Shown here: positions 24,484 through 33,312 of the stretch, piece after piece
How the letters are laid out: each line of letters begins with the position of its first letter
Numbering within the stretch: the stretch's first letter is position 1
Assembly (NCBI RefSeq): GCF_021631985.1
Contig: NZ_CP070225.1
Span: 2,976,001-3,040,000 of the forward strand
Direction of reading: 5' to 3'
Source: Sandaracinus amylolyticus
Lineage (GTDB): Bacteria; Myxococcota_A; Polyangia; Polyangiales; Sandaracinaceae
DNA length: 64,000 nucleotides
The notes under the pieces: model-generated
What the model was told of the DNA's origin: nothing
The model's input: the letters and a program-made list of their open reading frames with translations, nothing else
Database searches by the model: none
Program-made: the position numbers and the translations under genes

Positions 24484-26523
24484 ATGCAGCCGAAGCCCTT
24501 CTACGTCACGACGCCCATCTACTACGTCAACGGCAAGCCCCACATCGGGCATGCCTACTCGACCGTCGCCGCCGACGTGCTCTCTCGCTACGCGCGGGTG
24601 CGCGGGCGCAACGCACGCTTCCTGACCGGCACCGACGAGCACGGGCAGAAGATCGAGCGCGTCGCCGCGGATCAGGGCCTGCCTCCGGCCGAGTACTGCG
24701 ACCGCATGATCCCGGCGTTCCGCCAGTGCTGGGAAGCGCTGCACTGCGAGTACGACGACTTCATCCGCACCACCTCGCCGCGCCACATGCAGTTCGCGGA
24801 GGAGATGTGGCGCCGCTGCGAGGCCGCGGGCGACATCTACCTCGGCGAGTACGAGGGCTGGTACTCGGTCGCCGACGAGACGTTCTACACGGAGAAGGAG
24901 CTCGTCGACGGCAAGGCGCCGACCGGTCGTCCCGTCGAGCGCGTGAAGGAGCCGAGCTACTTCTTCCGGCTCTCGAAGTACACCGACAAGCTGCTCGCGT
25001 TCTACGAGGCGCACCCCGACTTCGTGCGCCCCGAGGGCCGCTTCACCGAGGTGAAGTCGTTCGTGCGCGAGGGGCTGCGCGACCTCTCGCTCTCGCGCAC
25101 CACGTTCCGCTGGGGCATCCCGGTGCCGGGCGCGCCCGACCACGTGATGTACGTGTGGTTCGACGCGCTCACGAACTACGTGAGCGCGCTCGGCGGCGAT
25201 CACGCGCCGCTCTACTCGGAGTTCTGGGAGCCGAACGCGCGCGCGGTGCACCTCGTCGGCAAGGACATCCTGCGCTTCCACGCGGTGTACTGGCCCGCGT
25301 TCCTGATGAGCGCGGGGCTGCCGCCGCCCTCGCAGGTGTGGTCGCACGGCTGGATGACCGTGAACGGCGCGAAGATGAGCAAGACGGAGGGCAACTTCCT
25401 CCCGCCCGAGCCCATCGCCGACGCCGTCGGCGCCGACGCGCTCCGCTACTACCTGATGCGCGACATCGCGTTCGGTCAGGACGGCGACTTCAGCCACCAG
25501 AACCTGCTCGCGCGCTACCACGGCGATCTCGGCAACGGGCTCGGGAACCTGCTGAACCGCATCGTGTCGAGCATCGTCCCGAAGAGCCTCGACGGGCGCG
25601 TGCCGCGCATCGACGTGAGCGCGCTCGGCGATCGCGAGAAGGAGCTCGTGCAGACCGCGGAGCGCGCCGCGAAGCGCGCCGGGCAGCTGCTCGACGACAT
25701 CGCGCCGCACCGCGCGCTCGAGGCGATCTGGGAGCTCGTCGCGGCGGCGAACAAGTACGTCGATCAGACCGAGCCGTGGCAGCTCGCGAAGAAGGGCGAC
25801 ACGCGCCGTCTCGAGGAGGTCAGCTACGCCGTGCTCGAGTCGCTGCGCTGGCTGAGCGTGATGCTCTGGCCCTTCCTGCCGGAGAAGAGCGACGCGATGC
25901 GCGCGCAGCTCGGCCTCGCGCCGATGATGCCGACGGTCGGGCTCGACGGGTGGCCGAGCGCGTGGGGCGGGCTCGTCGGGGGGACGCAGGTGCGCCCGGG
26001 CGCACCGCTCTTCCCGCGCTTCGACGAGGACCAGCAGCGCGCGATCTACGAGCGGCTCGGCGCGCCGATGCCGGATGCGCTGAAGAAGACGTCGGCGGGC
26101 ACGCCCGCTGCGAAGAGCAAGAGCGAAGCGAAGAAGAGCGAGCCGAAGATGGAAGCGAAGCCCGAAGCGAAGAAGGAAGCCCCGGCCCTGCCCGAGGGCG
26201 TGATCTCGATCGACGATCTCGTGAAGGTCGACATGCGGCTCGGCCTCGTGAAGAGCGGCGAGCGCGTGCCCAAGAGCGACAAGCTGCTCGAGCTGAAGGT
26301 CGACATCGGCGAGCCCGAGCCGCGCACGATCCTCGCGGGCATCGGCAAGCACTACGAGCCCGAGCAGCTCGTCGGCCGGCGCATCGCAGTGGTCGTGAAC
26401 CTCGCGCCGCGCCCGATGATGGGCCGCACGTCGCACGGCATGGTGCTCGCCGTGAGCGACGACGCGGGGCTCAGCGTGCTCTCGCCCGACAAGGAGATCA
26501 CGCCCGGCGTCAAAGTGAAGTGA
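24484..26523 (+). CDS. metG: Methionyl-tRNA synthetase
   Basis: 679 residues. Class I signatures: HIGH at 20-23 (GKPHIGHAYS) and KMSKT near 296-300. FLTGTDEHGQKIE and VMYVWFDALTNY are typical MetG. The zinc-knuckle cysteines of the E. coli type are missing, so it is the short-insertion form. Near 540-560 a lysine/alanine/glutamate-rich linker joins a C-terminal EMAP/Trbp tRNA-binding domain (SIDDLVKVDMRLGLVKSGE to the end), which commonly dimerises MetG. The stop overlaps the next gene's ATG. Confidence 0.95.
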   Translation: MQPKPFYVTTPIYYVNGKPHIGHAYSTVAADVLSRYARVRGRNARFLTGTDEHGQKIERVAADQGLPPAEYCDRMIPAFRQCWEALHCEYDDFIRTTSPRHMQFAEEMWRRCEAAGDIYLGEYEGWYSVADETFYTEKELVDGKAPTGRPVERVKEPSYFFRLSKYTDKLLAFYEAHPDFVRPEGRFTEVKSFVREGLRDLSLSRTTFRWGIPVPGAPDHVMYVWFDALTNYVSALGGDHAPLYSEFWEPNARAVHLVGKDILRFHAVYWPAFLMSAGLPPPSQVWSHGWMTVNGAKMSKTEGNFLPPEPIADAVGADALRYYLMRDIAFGQDGDFSHQNLLARYHGDLGNGLGNLLNRIVSSIVPKSLDGRVPRIDVSALGDREKELVQTAERAAKRAGQLLDDIAPHRALEAIWELVAAANKYVDQTEPWQLAKKGDTRRLEEVSYAVLESLRWLSVMLWPFLPEKSDAMRAQLGLAPMMPTVGLDGWPSAWGGLVGGTQVRPGAPLFPRFDEDQQRAIYERLGAPMPDALKKTSAGTPAAKSKSEAKKSEPKMEAKPEAKKEAPALPEGVISIDDLVKVDMRLGLVKSGERVPKSDKLLELKVDIGEPEPRTILAGIGKHYEPEQLVGRRIAVVVNLAPRPMMGRTSHGMVLAVSDDAGLSVLSPDKEITPGVKVK

Positions 26524-27581
26524 TGTTCGTCCCGCCGCCGCTCGCGCCCACGATCGAAGCTGCGCTCCGCGACGTCGCGGCGCGCACGCCGGAGGCGCGC
26601 GCGGCGGCGCTCGAGGTGCTCGCGACCGTCGACACCGACGAGCTCCGGGCGCGCGCGATCGAGGCGGCACGCTCGAGGCTGGACGACGAGGCCGCGGTGG
26701 TGCGCGTCGCTGCGCTGGTCGCGCTCGGACGTCTGCGCGACGACGCGTCGATCGACGCGATCCTCGGGAAGCTCGAGCGCGACGACGATCCGGTGGTGCG
26801 CGAGGTCGCGCTGATCGCGGCCGCGGAGATCGGCGGCGATCGCGCGCTCGACGCGGTGACCGCGGCGCTCGAGGATCCGCGCCCCGAGGTGCGCTTCCAG
26901 GCGGTCGCGGCGATCGCAGAGCTCTCGCCGGAGCGCGCATCCGGGCACGTGCTGGAGCGGCTCGAGGACGACGACGCGCGAGTGCGCGCCCACGCGGCGA
27001 GCTCGCTCGCGCTGCTCGGCGATCGACCCGCCTCGCGCGACGCCCTCGCGGCGCGCCTCGATGATCTCAGCGCCGAGGTGCGCGCCGAGTCGGCGCTCGC
27101 GCTCGCCACGCTCGGCGACGATCGCGCGGTGCCCACCCTGCGCCGCCTGCTCGACGATCCCGAGCGCGGCCTCGCCGCGGCCGAGGCGCTGGGCGCGCTC
27201 TCTCCCAAGGGCGCAGCACGCGACGACCTCGCGCGCATCGCGCGTGCGTTCCTCAAGCCGCTGATGCTCAAGGCCGCTGCGTCCGCGGCGCTCGCGCGCG
27301 CCGGTGACGCGCGCGGCGTCGAAGGCCTTCGCAGTGTGCTCAAGGCCCTGCGCGCCGACGGGCGCACCTACGCGGTGGTCGCGATCGGCGAGCAGCGCAT
27401 CGCCGCGCTGGTGCCCGAGATCGTCGCGCTCGCCGATCGACCGCGCGGCGCCGATCCCGTCGCGATCGCCGAGACTCTCGCGCGCTTCGCCAACGAGAGC
27501 CCCGAGGCGCGCGCTGCGCTCGAGCGCCTCGCGACCCGCGACGACGAGGTGGGTGCCCGCGCGAGAGAGCTGCTCGCGTGA
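26523..27581 (+). CDS. HEAT-repeat scaffold protein
   Basis: 352 residues made almost entirely of HEAT/PBS-lyase repeats of about 31 residues (for example DPRPEVRFQAVAAIAEL, DDARVRAHAASSLALLG, SAEVRAESALALATLGD). No signal or membrane segment, so cytosolic. Such proteins hold partners; the partner here is unknown. The ATG overlaps the metG stop (TGATG), implying coexpression with metG and holB. Confidence 0.85.
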   Translation: MFVPPPLAPTIEAALRDVAARTPEARAAALEVLATVDTDELRARAIEAARSRLDDEAAVVRVAALVALGRLRDDASIDAILGKLERDDDPVVREVALIAAAEIGGDRALDAVTAALEDPRPEVRFQAVAAIAELSPERASGHVLERLEDDDARVRAHAASSLALLGDRPASRDALAARLDDLSAEVRAESALALATLGDDRAVPTLRRLLDDPERGLAAAEALGALSPKGAARDDLARIARAFLKPLMLKAAASAALARAGDARGVEGLRSVLKALRADGRTYAVVAIGEQRIAALVPEIVALADRPRGADPVAIAETLARFANESPEARAALERLATRDDEVGARARELLA

Positions 27582-27610
27582 CGTCTGGATCCGTGGCACC
27601 AGATCGTCCG

Positions 27611-27922
27611 ATGTTGCGCCGCTCGTTCGTCGCCCTGCTCGCTGCCCTGCCCTTCGTCGTATCGAGCGCGCGCGCCCAGGACGCGACGGTCACCGGCACG
27701 ATCGAGCGCGTCGACACCGCGCAGAACGCGATCGTGATCCGCGCCGCGAGCGGCGAGCGCACCGGTCGACTGAGCCCGCAGACGCTGATCACGATCGACG
27801 GCTTCCCGGGCGACGTGCGCGATCTGCGCCCTGGCCAGCAGGTCTCGGCGCAGTTCGCGCTCACGCGCGGCGGCGCGACGCGCTCCGACGTCGTGCGCAT
27901 CGACGTCCGCACCCGCCGCTGA
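27611..27922 (+). CDS. Small secreted protein, DUF5666-like beta fold
   Basis: 103 residues from the ATG at 27611 with a signal peptide ending in SSARA-Q. The mature part (TVTGTIERVDTAQNAIVIRA, then GQQVSAQFALTRGG) looks like the small beta-barrel repeats called DUF5666, which are common in high-GC bacteria. A GTG at 27578 overlapping the previous stop would add 11 residues, but it places a polar stretch before the signal. Function unknown. Confidence 0.68.
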   Translation: MLRRSFVALLAALPFVVSSARAQDATVTGTIERVDTAQNAIVIRAASGERTGRLSPQTLITIDGFPGDVRDLRPGQQVSAQFALTRGGATRSDVVRIDVRTRR

Positions 27923-27960
27923 CCAAATCCGCGTTCGAGGACGCACTGGGGCGAGCCCGT

Positions 27961-28077
27961 GTCTCGACGCGGTGCACGCCGTCTCGCGACGAGGTCCGTC
28001 TTTCGACGGGAAATTCCGTCTCGCGACGAGCCCAGCCGTCTCGCGACGAGCCCAGCCGTCTCGCGACGAGCCTGGCG
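27961..28077. repeat. Tandem array of 20-bp units with a TCGCGA core
   Basis: Units beginning GTCTCGCGACGAG repeat about every 20 bases. Copies at 28018-28037 and 28038-28057 are identical; 28058-28077 starts the same and differs at the end. Diverged units precede them (27961-27980, a 17-base one at 27981-27997, and 27998-28017). It lies between convergent genes and contains no spacers, so it is a short direct-repeat array. Each unit has the palindrome TCGCGA. Confidence 0.85.
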
Positions 28078-28100
28078 GTCTTCGGACGCCGCGAGCGGGC

Positions 28101-29192
28101 TCAGAGCACCACGAGGTCGTCGCGATGCACGATCTCGTCGCCGCCGTGGAACCCGAGGATCGACGCGATGTCGCGGGTGTTCGCGCCCGCGAGCTTCGCG
28201 ACGTCGCGGGTGCCGTAGCGCGCGAGCCCGCGCGCGATCTCCGCGCCCGCGGGATCACACAGGGTCACCGCGTCGCCCGGCGAGAAGTCGCCGCGCACCC
28301 CGATCACACCCGCCGGGAGCAACGAGCGCCCGCCCGATCGGATCGCCTTCGCCGCGCCTTCGTCGAGCAGCAGCGTGCCGCGCGGGCGCAGCGTGAACGC
28401 GATCCAGTGCTTGCGGCTCGCGAGCTTCGCGCCGAGCGGCGCGATCAGGGTGCCCACGTCGTCGCCCGACACCACGCGCTCGAGCGCGCGCCCATCGCGC
28501 GCATCCGCGATCACCACCGGCACGCCGCGCTTCGCGGCGCGTCGCGCCGCCTCGAGCTTGCTCGCCATCCCGCCGGTCCCGAGATCGCTCGAGCTCGCGC
28601 CGACGAGCGCGAGCGCCTCGCTCACGTCGCTCACCAGCGGCACGCGCTTGCCCTCGCGATCGAGCAGCCCCTCGACGTCGCTCAGCAGCACCAGGAGGTC
28701 AGCGCCCGCGAGCGTCGCGACCATCGCCGCGAGCTGATCGTTGTCGCCGAACTTGATCTCCTCGACCGCGACGGTGTCGTTCTCGTTGATCACCGGCACC
28801 GCGCCGAGCTCCCACAGCGCGTCGAGCGCCGCGCGCGCGTTCAGATAGCGCTCCCGATCCGCGAGATCCGCGTGCGTCAGCAGCAGCTGCGCGACCGGCA
28901 CGCCGTAGGGCGCGAACGACTCTTCCCACGCGCGCATCAGCCGGCTCTGCCCGACCGCCGCGCACGCCTGCAGCTGCGCGATCTCGGTCGGCCGTTTCTC
29001 GAAGCCGAGCGCGCTGCGCCCCAGCGCGATCGCGCCCGACGACACCACCAGCACCGCGCGACGCTCGGCGCGCAGCGCCGCGATCTGCTTCGCGAGCGCT
29101 TCGAACCGCGGCCCGCCGCCGTCGCCCACCAGCGACTTGCTGCCGACCTTCACCACCACGCGACGCCCGTCGGGCGCCGTCCGCTCGTTCAT
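28101..29192 (-). CDS. proB: Glutamate 5-kinase
   Basis: 363 residues; first step of proline synthesis, phosphorylating glutamate. The amino-acid kinase domain has VVVKVGSKSL at the start, VVSSGAIALG, INENDTVAVEEIKFGDNDQL and GTGGMASKLEAA; a C-terminal PUA domain follows (about 275-363, with GVIGVRGDFSPGDAV). The ATG at 29192 overlaps the stop of the upstream membrane-protein gene. No proA or obg is nearby in the window. Confidence 0.94.
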   Translation of the reverse strand: MNERTAPDGRRVVVKVGSKSLVGDGGGPRFEALAKQIAALRAERRAVLVVSSGAIALGRSALGFEKRPTEIAQLQACAAVGQSRLMRAWEESFAPYGVPVAQLLLTHADLADRERYLNARAALDALWELGAVPVINENDTVAVEEIKFGDNDQLAAMVATLAGADLLVLLSDVEGLLDREGKRVPLVSDVSEALALVGASSSDLGTGGMASKLEAARRAAKRGVPVVIADARDGRALERVVSGDDVGTLIAPLGAKLASRKHWIAFTLRPRGTLLLDEGAAKAIRSGGRSLLPAGVIGVRGDFSPGDAVTLCDPAGAEIARGLARYGTRDVAKLAGANTRDIASILGFHGGDEIVHRDDLVVL

Positions 29193-29932
29193 CGCGCCAG
29201 CTCTCCGGAGCGCGCGGCGATCGCCGCGTCGAAGTGATCGCGCATGCGCTGCACGAGATCGTCGGGCGCGTCCGCGGCGCCGTCGAGCAGCGCGTCCACG
29301 AAGCGCTCGACCGGCCCGCGGCCCTCGGTGTCGAGCTGGAAGGCGGCCTTCGCGGCGCGCGCGATCAGCTCCGCGATCCCGACCGGCACCGTACGCAGCG
29401 CCTCGAGCCCCGAGTCCGCCCACGCCTGCTCCATCGCGCTGCGCACGATCGTCGCTTCGAGCTCTCCGAGCGGCGCGCCCACGCGGCGATCCGAGGTCGC
29501 GAGATAGTGATCGAGCAGCAGCGCGGAGAGGAACGTCGCGGTCGCGTCCTCGATGCGCGATGCGATCCGGATCGGCGTGAGCGCGCGCGTGATCGCCGAT
29601 CGCAGGAGGCGCGCAGGCGCGCTCCCGAGCGGCGACGAGAGCCCCGGTCGCGCGAGCACCGCACGTCCCTCGGGCGTGAGCCGAACTCCGCGACGCGCCG
29701 CGACCCGACGCATCGCCGAGCCCCGCGCGAGCTTCGCGAGGATCGCATCGACGAAGGGCACCGGCACCACCGACGCCGCGCCTGCGACCGCCGCGTACAC
29801 CACGACCCCGCCGGTCGCGGGACGCGCGAGCGCGCGCGGGGTCTCGCGCACGATCTCCGCAGCGTGGAGATCCGGCTCGGTGGTCACCTCGGCGTCGATG
29901 ACGCTCGCCTCGTTCTCTCGCTCGATCGTCAC
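29189..29932 (-). CDS. Hypothetical protein with hydrophobic hairpin
   Basis: 247 residues from a GTG at 29932. A weakly hydrophobic stretch near 40-70 (GGVVVYAAVAGAASVVPVPF, then VDAILAKLA) could insert into a membrane as a hairpin; the rest is helical and charged. No family recognised with confidence. It overlaps proB by four bases and is divergent from the prepilin peptidase gene. Confidence 0.65.
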   Translation of the reverse strand: MTIERENEASVIDAEVTTEPDLHAAEIVRETPRALARPATGGVVVYAAVAGAASVVPVPFVDAILAKLARGSAMRRVAARRGVRLTPEGRAVLARPGLSSPLGSAPARLLRSAITRALTPIRIASRIEDATATFLSALLLDHYLATSDRRVGAPLGELEATIVRSAMEQAWADSGLEALRTVPVGIAELIARAAKAAFQLDTEGRGPVERFVDALLDGAADAPDDLVQRMRDHFDAAIAARSGELAR

Positions 29933-29983
29933 GCGCGCAGCATAGCCTCGCGGAACAACCACGACGACCCGCCGCGTCGTACC

Positions 29984-30913
29984 ATGTGCACCTCGATGCT
30001 CGCTTCCGAGCTCCCTGCGTGGATGGCACGTCTCGTCGCGTTCGTGTTCGGCGCGCTCTGGGGCAGCTTCTTCAACGTCGCGATCTATCGCTGGCCGCGC
30101 GAGATGTCGGTGGTGAGCCCGCCGAGCCACTGCCCGGCGTGCGGCAAGCCGATCCCCGCGTGGCGCAACATCCCGCTGCTCGCGTACCTCGTGCAGCGCG
30201 GGAAGGCCGCGTGCTGCGGCGCGCGCATGACGCCGCGCTACTTCTTCGTCGAGCTGCTCTCGGGCGTGATCGCGGTCGCGATCGCGGAGCGCTTCGTGGT
30301 GAACGCCGAGCCGATGACCGACCTCGGCGATGCCGCGATCGAGACGCTGCTCTGGTTCGTGTTCGCAGGCGGGCTGATCATCGCGACGTTCGTCGATCTC
30401 GAGTGGATGGAGATCCCCGACGAGGTGTCGATCGGCGGCACCGCGCTGGCGCTCGCGACCGCGACGTGGCGTCCGAGCGTGCCGCTCGAGGAGGTCGCGC
30501 TCGGCGCGGGCGCCGGGTTCCTCGTCGTTCAGCTGCTGCTGGTGTGGAGCTGGGAGCGGCTCACCGGCGAGCGCGGGATGGGCGAAGGCGACTCGAAGCT
30601 CGCGATGTACATCGGCGCGTTCCTCGGCTGGCGCGGCGCGCTCTTCGCGCTGGTCGCGGGATCGTTCCAGGGGATCGTCGCGTGGGTGATCGCGCGCGCC
30701 GCGGGCGCGAAGATCGGCCCGAGCACCGATCACTCGCACGAAGAAGACGTCGCGAAGGACGAGCCCGCGAAGGACGAGGAGAAGAAAGAAGACGAAGAGG
30801 ACGCGCATCCCTCGCGGCGCATCCCCTTCGGCCCCTTCCTCGCGCTCGGCGCGATCGAATTCCTCTTCTTCGGCGGCGCGATCGTCGACTGGTATCTGTC
30901 GTTCTTCGAGTGA
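29984..30913 (+). CDS. pilD: Prepilin peptidase (type IV leader peptidase)
   Basis: 309 residues, polytopic. Cleaves and methylates type IV prepilins and pseudopilins. The N-terminal part has GSFFNVAIYRWP and CPACGKPIPAWRNIPLLAYL. The aspartic protease pair is in FVDLEWMEIPD and the GEGDSKL motif. Two oddities: the second zinc cysteine pair, normally CxxC, reads KAACCGA with adjacent cysteines; and a 30-residue Glu/Lys/Asp-rich insertion (around 250-280) precedes the last membrane helix. Myxobacterial gliding and pili depend on such an enzyme. A terminator-like element follows. Confidence 0.9.
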   Translation: MCTSMLASELPAWMARLVAFVFGALWGSFFNVAIYRWPREMSVVSPPSHCPACGKPIPAWRNIPLLAYLVQRGKAACCGARMTPRYFFVELLSGVIAVAIAERFVVNAEPMTDLGDAAIETLLWFVFAGGLIIATFVDLEWMEIPDEVSIGGTALALATATWRPSVPLEEVALGAGAGFLVVQLLLVWSWERLTGERGMGEGDSKLAMYIGAFLGWRGALFALVAGSFQGIVAWVIARAAGAKIGPSTDHSHEEDVAKDEPAKDEEKKEDEEDAHPSRRIPFGPFLALGAIEFLFFGGAIVDWYLSFFE

Positions 30914-30923
30914 GCGAGTGTTC

Positions 30924-31005
30924 AAAAAATCGGCTCGCTGGCGGAGGGCCCTCCCGTCCGCGTCCGTGCGCCGCACGCTCCCGTGCGGGCCCTCCGCCAG
31001 CGAGC
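30924..31005 (-). terminator. Strong terminator formed by a palindromic repeat element
   Basis: Perfect 19-bp inverted repeat 30933-30951 and 30987-31005, with an inner hairpin, followed on the minus strand by CGATTTTTTG (A6 at 30924-30929 on the plus strand). It should end transcription of the minus-strand TPR gene that stops at 31026. It shares ordered blocks with the 95-bp repeat at 12.8 kb, so it is also a dispersed repeat. Confidence 0.75.
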
Positions 31006-31025
31006 ACTCCAGCTGGACTGAGCTC

Positions 31026-32474
31026 TCACCCGATCCGCACGATCCGATGCACCGCGACGCCCTCGCCCACCCGCGGCGCGACCACGCGGTCCTGGGTCTC
31101 GGCGAGCGGGTCGGGCGGCGGTGACGCTGCGATCGAGAGCGCCTTCGGACGACGGCCGAGCAGCGTGGGCTCGTCGTCGTCGATCAGCGGCGTCTCCTCG
31201 GTCGGCGGCTCGACCGCGACATACGAGCGCCGCGCCTCGCGTGCGTGCGCGATGTCGCTCACGTCGCGCCGCACCGTCGCCTCGCCGGGCAGCGGCGCGT
31301 CTCCGCGCGCGATCATCAGCTCGAGATCGCGCACCTTCGCGGCGAGCGCGACGCGCGCCGGGTTCAGCGCGAGCAACGTGCGGTACATCTCGAGCGCGCG
31401 CTCGGGACGCCCGCTGCGCAGCACCAGCTCCGCCTCTTGCTCGGGCAGCAGCACGCCGGTCGCGACCTCGTCGTCCCACTCGTTCTTCGGCGGCGGGACC
31501 GGCGTCGACTTCGCGCCCGGCACCCAGCCCTCGCCGGTCGGTCGCGCCTTGCGCTTGTCGAGCCATCCCGCGGGCTTCGGCGGCTCGCTCGCGATCACAC
31601 GGCTCGCATCGATCGCCCCGCGGAGCGCGATCAGATCGCGCAGCCGCTCCCGCGCGACGTGATCGTTCGCCTGCTCGAGCACCATGCGCCGCAGCGCGCG
31701 CTCCGCCTCGGCGAGGTTCCCCATGCGCATCTGGAACACGACGAAGCCCTGCCCCGAGAGCGGCACCGTGCCCTTGATCGCGACCGGAGGCTCATCGCCG
31801 ATGCGCTCGGTCGCCGCGACGATTCGCGCGAGCACCGCGACGATCTCCGGCGCGTCCACCGGTGCCGACCGCGCGATCGCGAGCGCGCCCGGCAGATCGC
31901 GATCCGCGACCCGCTCCGCGATCGCCACGCGCAGCGGCTCGGGCAAGCGCGGGATCACGACCTCGTCCGATGCACCCGCCGCGGTCGGCGCGTGCACCGA
32001 GAACCCGCGCAACAACCGCGCAGCGAGCGGCACCCGCGCGCGCAGCCACGCATCGCAGACCGCGAGCTCCCGCTCGAGCGGGTCGAGCGCCGCGACCGAT
32101 CCTGCGATCGCCTCGTCCCACCGCGCACGCTGCGCGCCGGCGAGCGTGGACGGTGGATCTTCGAGCACTTGATCGAGCGCCGCCGCGAGCTCGACCGCGC
32201 CCCTCGCCGCGATGCGCGCGCCGCGCGCCACCGCACGCGCCTCGACGAGCATCCCGGCCGCAGCGAGCGCCTCGGCGAGCCCGGCGTCGAGCAGCACCAT
32301 CGGCCCGCTCGGGCTGTCCTGTGGACGCGCGCGCATCGCGCCCAACAGAGCCTCGCAGCGCCCGCGATCCGGCCCGGAACGTCTCGCGGCGGACTCGAGC
32401 AGCAGCATCGCGTGATCGCGCGCGCCCTCCGCGACGAGAGCGCGCGCGACGTGATCGATCGGCGGCAGCGGCAT
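31026..32474 (-). CDS. TPR-like protein, function unknown
   Basis: 482 residues, soluble, helical. Two stretches look like TPR units: MRMGNLAEAERALRRMVLEQ near 260 and LVLRSGRPERALEMYRTLLA near 355, each followed by the next helix. The C-terminal 100 residues are Pro/Asp-rich and probably disordered, including IDDDEPTLLGRR. This linker style is common in myxobacterial regulatory scaffolds. It stands alone between two terminator-flanked genes. Confidence 0.65.
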   Translation of the reverse strand: MPLPPIDHVARALVAEGARDHAMLLLESAARRSGPDRGRCEALLGAMRARPQDSPSGPMVLLDAGLAEALAAAGMLVEARAVARGARIAARGAVELAAALDQVLEDPPSTLAGAQRARWDEAIAGSVAALDPLERELAVCDAWLRARVPLAARLLRGFSVHAPTAAGASDEVVIPRLPEPLRVAIAERVADRDLPGALAIARSAPVDAPEIVAVLARIVAATERIGDEPPVAIKGTVPLSGQGFVVFQMRMGNLAEAERALRRMVLEQANDHVARERLRDLIALRGAIDASRVIASEPPKPAGWLDKRKARPTGEGWVPGAKSTPVPPPKNEWDDEVATGVLLPEQEAELVLRSGRPERALEMYRTLLALNPARVALAAKVRDLELMIARGDAPLPGEATVRRDVSDIAHAREARRSYVAVEPPTEETPLIDDDEPTLLGRRPKALSIAASPPPDPLAETQDRVVAPRVGEGVAVHRIVRIG

Positions 32475-32522
32475 CGCGCGATCGATCCTACACGAGCGCG
32501 CTCGGCCCGCTCCGTCTTCCGC

Positions 32523-33194
32523 TCAGGCGGGCGCGTTCGGCAGCGGACGGAACCAGCGGAGCACGAGGATCAGATCGATCACGACGAACGCGATGCAGAG
32601 CAGCACGAGCCCGACGGCCCACGCGTACGAGGGCGGGCTCTCGTCCACGAGCACCACGAACGACTCCGCGCTCGCCGGCGTGCCCATCTCGTCCGCGAGG
32701 TGTCCCTGCACGCCGCGCATGCGCGCGCCGAGCTGTCCGAACGTCACGAGCCGCCCCGCGTACTCGGTCCGCCCGCTGCGCGCGAGCGACTCCGGCATGT
32801 GCACGAACACGGTGCGCTGCCCGGCGAGCGGGAACACGACGTAGCTCTCGCCGGTCACGATCCGCTGGTAGCGCACCGTGGTCGACGCCATCGGCGTGCC
32901 CGCGACGCGCACGAACGTGTTCGTCTCGAGGGTCGCGGGATCGATCTCGGTGACGCTCCCGAGATCGCGCGCCTGCCCTGGCGCGAAGAAGTACGCGAGA
33001 TCGAATCGCAGCGACGTCGCGAGCGCGATCGACGCGACGACCACCATCGCCATCAGCGTGAGGGTCGCGATCCGGCGCCCCGAGGGCGGTGCGGGCAGCG
33101 CGAGGAGCTCGGGATCGACGTCGTCCCGGGTGCGCCCGCTCGTCAACGTGGGGCCCTGGGGCATCCCCAGCGGGGTCTGGTCGGTACGTGCCAC
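32523..33194 (-). CDS. Membrane protein with two transmembrane helices and a periplasmic domain
   Basis: 223 residues from a GTG at 33194. TM1 is around 45-62 (LTLMAMVVVASIALATSL), TM2 near 193-212 (WAVGLVLLCIAFVVIDLILV). Between them is a beta-rich extracytoplasmic domain of about 130 residues starting FFAPGQARDLGSV. Seems to be a myxobacterial conserved unknown. The downstream gene is 49 bases away on the same strand, so cotranscription with the TPR protein is possible. Confidence 0.65.
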   Translation of the reverse strand: MARTDQTPLGMPQGPTLTSGRTRDDVDPELLALPAPPSGRRIATLTLMAMVVVASIALATSLRFDLAYFFAPGQARDLGSVTEIDPATLETNTFVRVAGTPMASTTVRYQRIVTGESYVVFPLAGQRTVFVHMPESLARSGRTEYAGRLVTFGQLGARMRGVQGHLADEMGTPASAESFVVLVDESPPSYAWAVGLVLLCIAFVVIDLILVLRWFRPLPNAPA

Positions 33195-33259
33195 GCGGCT
33201 TGTGACACCGGTCTAGGCGAAAGGTTCGTGATTGTCGAGAGTGGCTCGACGGAACGCGA

Positions 33260-33291
33260 AAACGCCGGATCCCGTGAGGAATCCGGCGTTT
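33260..33291 (-). terminator. Intrinsic terminator after the 114-residue gene
   Basis: Perfect stem of 11 bp, AAACGCCGGAT (33260-33270) with ATCCGGCGTTT (33281-33291), loop of 10, and TTTTCG following on the minus strand. It ends transcription of the gene whose stop is at 33313. Confidence 0.8.
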
Positions 33292-33312
33292 CTCGTCCGG
33301 CTGGAACCCGGC

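Noticed and set aside
24220-26940. 906-residue antisense frame over metG
   Set aside because: metG is certain from HIGH and KMSKT; the antisense frame has no start context or motif.
27961-28077. CRISPR array
   Set aside because: Units are contiguous 20-bp direct repeats with no unique spacers and no cas genes are nearby.
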